From positions 15,934,001-15,998,000 of the forward strand of contig JBITNC010000001.1 of the NCBI GenBank assembly GCA_050084985.1: 64,000 bases of DNA, given 5' to 3'. The stretch is from Nageia nagi. Lineage: Eukaryota; Pinophyta. A model generated the notes under the pieces. The model did not search any database. It was not told where the DNA came from and saw only the letters and a program-made list of their open reading frames with translations. The position numbers and the translations under genes are program-made. Positions 60,051 through 64,000 of the stretch are shown here, in pieces. Positions within the stretch are counted from its first letter, which is position 1, and every line of letters begins with the position of its first letter.

Positions 60051-60646
60051 TTTTAATAACTTTTTTTTTTCAAGAAAATACAACTTTAAGTATTATTAAT
60101 TGAAAAAGATTTTACAACAAAAAAGTGGCAGTGGACTAAATCAGACATTAGTTGGTTTCACACTAGCCCTAATCATGAGTTAGGAATCCAAAAATAGAAC
60201 AATAGTAATGTGAAATAAAATACTAAAAAATGGGCCCCAAGACACATATCGATACCACCCATATGCATTTAGAGAGGGTCATGGGGGGATCTCTCGTTAT
60301 AATCCACCATGTGCTCCCAATTATTATATGTAAAAATGCATATGTCTCATTCATCATTAGCATGGGAATGTCAAGATATTATGGTTGATTCCCACCTTAA
60401 GTAGTATGTTGTACAAGAGAGGGTGGGCATGACCATTCATTATGAGCATGCACCAAATTATTGCATGGAGCATTTCAACCAAGCATTCCTCTAGATGGTA
60501 CCAATAGCATGTTTGCCTTGCTTGATTAGTAGGATGTACTGACACCAACATCATCTAACCTTTTTGGGACCGATGGAAACTGAGTTCGATGGTGATTATT
60601 TGGTTGTGAGTGAACACTCAATGAAAGGAAATGGAATGAACGAGAC

Positions 60647-60745
60647 TGGTCTAGAGCTACTGATAAACAACAAATCATTTCCCTAATATTTTTATGATGA
60701 GTGGTCTAGAGCTACTGATAAAGCACAAATCATTGCCCTAATATT
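60647..60745. repeat. Short tandem duplication in the LINE 3' region
   Basis: Two 44-base units, 60647-60690 and 60702-60745, starting TGGTCTAGAGCTACTGATAA, 41 of 44 identical, period 55. Confidence 0.9.
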
Positions 60746-61009
60746 CCAAACGGGACTATAGGTGTTGAAACTCCGTAGCCACTTTTTTTTCTTGGTTGCA
60801 AATCTATAACCACACATCATAAAATATTTTCAATTTATCAACAAGTGAGAAATCCAAATATGGAACTACTTGCTTGAATAAAATTTTATTTCTAGCTTTA
60901 GATATATGAAAGAGAAAGCCTATTTTTAAAATTTGCCACACTTATAATAAAGGTAAATTGAGGATAAAAGAGTCCCCAAGTAAAGAATGTTACTAGGGGA
61001 AGAGAGTTG

Positions 61010-62227
61010 ACATGAATGGGGTAAAAAAGGAGTCAATCCACTCCCAAGAAACCCTTACCCATTTGTAGAGCCAAAAAATATGTGCAGTAGTATTTGAGTC
61101 ATCACAAAAAGGACATATCATGTTAGGATTTCCCTAGTGATGAAACCTAGATCCTAGAGGGATACTCTGATATAAAAGGATCCATGTAAAAAAAAAGCTT
61201 TATGTAAGAGGCCTAGGCTGAAATAAATATGAATTTCCATGTGGAGTAGGAAGATACCAAATCCCATTTGACATTGAGTTGAGGAACAATGGTGAATGTT
61301 GGGGAAAGCCAAGCACAACCAATTTCAACCTTATAATTGATCAAAGGAATATAATTGTTGAGTGAGAAATCCTTATCTTACCAACCAATGAAAACCAATA
61401 GCTTCAATGTGAAAGTTGTTGAGTAAGAATACAATTGAAGAATCCTAGAAGAGCATTTATAGAATGAATGAAATGTTGACCAAATCCAACATGGAGAGAA
61501 TAAAAAACCACTAAATTCTATCATATTTTTCAAACTCCAATTTTATGAAAAGGCAAGGTTGGTTAGACATTTGATCCCATTCCATACCCTCCCAAACTAC
61601 TAAGACATTGTACATAATGTACCTATTTTGTGTGAACCCAATCTAGTCTGGAATGAAAATTAATGATAATAGAGGTCAAAGTCGTAAAGCTAAAGCTTTG
61701 GCTATGATTTTGTAACTTACATTCAATAGAGTAATCGGCCTTAAGTGACCTGATGATCTCATAATGTCCTTATTTTGGGATATATTTGATATTACTTATA
61801 TTGATGAAAGTTCTAAGTCAACCGATATGTAAAGCTTCAAATTATACTTGGTATAGATCATAGCCCTTAAAATCTCGAACAAAGTGTTGTAAAATTCATA
61901 ATGGAAACCATGAAGTCCAACTGCCTTGGCATATACCATTTGAGATAGAGCATCAACCAAGTCTTGGACTGAGAGGAGCTTGTCATAATACACTCATTGA
62001 GAGGGAGAGAAATAAATGGGGATGACATCTTTATAGTGTTGAAGAGATTGCTCCCTTTCATGCATGTAAGGTTGGGAAACAAAAACTTGAGTGTAGTGTA
62101 TGGTGAAAGCAACAACAATCTTATGTAAAATATCAACCCTTACTTCCTCATCCATAATGGATTAGAATTGTGTGGATTTCCTAGGTGGGCAAAGCTTTTA
62201 GAAGAATTCCTTGGAGACTCTAGTTAT
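61010..62227 (-). pseudogene. LINE ORF2, reverse transcriptase and zinc-binding C-terminus
   Basis: The reverse transcriptase start reads LVDALSQMVYAKAVGLHGFH then YEFYNTLFEILRAMIY (about 61850-61970), matching plant LINE AL-x-x-M-x-x-x-KAPGLDGF-x-x-EFY. A frame-shifted palm region follows (61400-61600, LKIDFEKAYD-like text). At about 61060-61165 the zf-RVT block reads GSRFHH, then NPNMICPFCDDSNTTAHIFW, with C-x-x-C and H spaced as in the family. Frame changes and stops mean no active protein. The matching LINE at 6830-8500 keeps the same order. Confidence 0.8.
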
Positions 62228-62865
62228 TGATTATTGCTCCATTGTTTCTTCTATGCTTCATGGCTATTTAGTTGAACCCAAAATTGATATTGGGGATATT
62301 AGTTAGCTCTTATGATTGAGATAATGTGTTTATGCCTCTATTATGTATATCAACTTTTAAGAGCATGGATTAATCTTACCAAGGTTATTGTCAATGTTTG
62401 AGCTGAACTAGATTCAATGTTTATGTAGTCAATCTATTGAGATTCTACACTTTGCTCAAATCTATACGTACCAATGCAAACATACAAGGGGAAAATTCAT
62501 ATTTGTATAAGACACAACAAGACATCAAGTAGAGTTAATCATGCTTCAAAATTCTGCAAATTCCAAAAAAAGGGAATCATATTAAACTTTACATCGCATA
62601 ACGATAGCCATTTTGAGATATCTATGCAGAAATTGAGAATAAAACTCAAGATATGTATACATGTGGGGATTCGTAACAAGAGTACAAAGAAATAATCTTA
62701 ATCGTCCAAATGTAACAAATTAGGAGAAGGATGACAACAATGTCCAAGGAATTAAATGACCTTGTATGAAGCATTATCAACTTAGGAACTTTAAAAACAA
62801 GAAGAGAACACTAACGTTAGACACACTAACTAACCTAGCAATCTTAACATAGGTATACTCTAACA
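62228..62865 (-). repeat. 3' LTR of the right-end element (about 638 bp)
   Basis: The upper edge is set by the polypurine tract and TGTTAGAG, the lower edge by TGATTATTGCTCC, where similarity to the LINE at 8430 ends. The second LTR is outside the window. Confidence 0.6.
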
Positions 62866-64000
62866 CCCACCCCCCCCTTAAGTGATGCTAGGAGGGAGTG
62901 TGGAAAATACCCAAAAAATAGAAAAGTGGTAAGTTCCACAAATATGAGTCATGACAACAAGGCCTTATAAGGTACTCATATACAATAGCTACCAAAAAAG
63001 TTGTACAACTATGCTAAAGATGATGGAAAACCACATGGGAAAAAACCATCTGTTAGTAGAGGAAAGAAGGTGGATAAATTTTGTCATCCCAAGCAAGATA
63101 TAAGAAATCATGATCATTGAATCAAGTATAGAGATGCTATAGAGATTGATGACAATGAATAACCACAAATCAAGAAATGCAAAACCTCCAAATAAGTTAG
63201 GATCAAAGAGCTACAAATATGCATAAGTGAGCTAAACAACAGTACTCGATCAACAACAACAAAGAGAGTCCCTCAACATGAAATTAGGGCATGAATTTTT
63301 CTTTGAAGAGTTCATCGATGATGCAGATTACACACTAAAAGGTACCAACTACTTATAACAAGGATCCATGAATAAGGTTGCTTCAACAAGAAATTCCTAC
63401 AAGCAAATACTAAAGTACATAAAAAACTCGACCATCAAAATCTTCACAATGAAGACCAAATAGCAAGTGCCAAGGAAGAGTGCCATGAGATTGTATATGT
63501 TAGATCCAATCCTAGAGGACCTCAAAAAAGCCATGAAACTAAGTTATTTATACTGGTGTTGATAATGCTCACTATAATACTAAAGACATCACAAAGCCTC
63601 CAATGGAGATAAAACTCCAAAAGTGAACTAGATCTAGCCACTAGTAGATCCGATACAGAAAGCTTCAAAGAAAGATTGAAGAGATCAACCAAGGAAGCAT
63701 TAAAAAAGATGTAGATGATAATCCACCCTTAATGTGATGAGGAGAGATGATAAGTCAAAGAGTCTATATAACAAGATCCAACATGAGGCAACACGAGATG
63801 ATGTAATAGGAAGTATTGAAGGATCCCCCATAATGAACTGCAATACGATGGGTTGATAACAAGGTCCAAAATAGAATGGATAATATATCAACAACCAAGG
63901 GTATAATAGACAAGGTTATACAACAACCACTATCAAAAAAGGCTTATAAAGAGCAATCTGAGAATGAGGATCTTCAAAACCATCAAGTCAACATCGAAGA
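62228..64000 (-). mobile_element. LTR retrotransposon, 3' end only (runs past the window end)
   Basis: A minus-strand polypurine run of eight G (plus-strand C run, about 62866-62880) is followed by TGTTAGAGTATACC at 62865, the edge of a 3' LTR (about 62228-62865). Base 62228 is also where LINE homology stops. Internal DNA continues to 64000. No gag or pol domain is recognisable in 62881-64000; the frame at 63700-63894 is unassigned. Superfamily is not certain; the tract and edge look Copia-like. Confidence 0.65.

Larger units (their letters stand above)
60061..62227 (-). mobile_element. Second L1-type LINE, 3' half with poly(A) end
   Basis: The minus strand ends in about ten A residues (plus-strand T run at 60061-60070). 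Above it lie the zf-RVT-like C-terminal region (about 61010-61180) and reverse transcriptase (about 61380-62227). It is paralogous to the LINE at 6599-8500. Its 5' side is cut by an LTR at 62228. No target duplication can be checked because the 5' end is outside the window. Confidence 0.8.

Noticed and set aside
1-64000. CRISPR arrays, bacterial operons, tRNA or rRNA genes
   Set aside because: None seen. All tRNA-like stretches are short LTR primer sites, and the gene families are those of plant nuclear repeats.

Overview
This window is plant nuclear DNA made almost entirely of old, nested transposable elements. No intact host gene is visible. The pointers are plant-type families (Ty1/Copia with Met-tRNA primer sites, Ty3/Gypsy including a chromodomain type, L1-type LINEs with DUF4283-like ORF1, a CACTA element with a TNP2 transposase), telomere-like CCCTAAA tracts, strong AT richness and few CG dinucleotides. 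The size and age of the nested layers would fit a large seed-plant genome such as a gymnosperm, but the sequence alone does not fix the species. Every long reading frame I recognise carries stops or frameshifts, so coding entries are pseudogenes.

Left part (1-14597). A minus-strand Gypsy element (protease and gag at 1-3640, long leader, 5' LTR at 5446-6598) abuts a minus-strand L1-type LINE (6599 to about 11560). That LINE holds a 653-bp solo LTR with a perfect TGTTC duplication. Next comes an LTR-like segment, then remains of a chromodomain Gypsy and a Gypsy protease.

Middle (14598-34008). One very old Gypsy element has LTRs of about 4.6-4.7 kb once later insertions are removed, and only about 2.1 kb of internal DNA. 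Its 5' LTR is split by a full-length Copia element (16205-21324). Its 3' LTR is split by a gag-only LTR element (27962-30189) and a 600-bp solo LTR (31355-31954).

Right part (35085-59023). A second Copia element, on the minus strand, is split twice. A 2.0-kb LTR element with an unrecognised coiled-coil ORF sits in its integrase. A 17.2-kb CACTA transposon (36472-53650, 3-bp duplication GAG) sits in its reverse transcriptase. The CACTA element is the most interesting object here. It carries a TNP2/DUF4218/DUF4216 transposase gene, a separate decayed gene that reads like a SET domain, a third unrecognised gene on the opposite strand, and two long degenerate telomere-like arrays. Its transposase gene was later hit by a Gypsy solo LTR (perfect CTTTG duplication) and by a poly(A)-tailed retroposon with a 17-bp target duplication.

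Far right (59024-64000). An AT-rich stretch is followed by a second minus-strand LINE ending in a poly(A) tract, cut by an LTR element that runs off the window end.

The layers give a relative history: Copia 2, then CACTA inside it, then the solo LTR and retroposon inside the CACTA; separately the long-LTR Gypsy, then Copia 1, the gag-only element and the solo LTR inside its LTRs.
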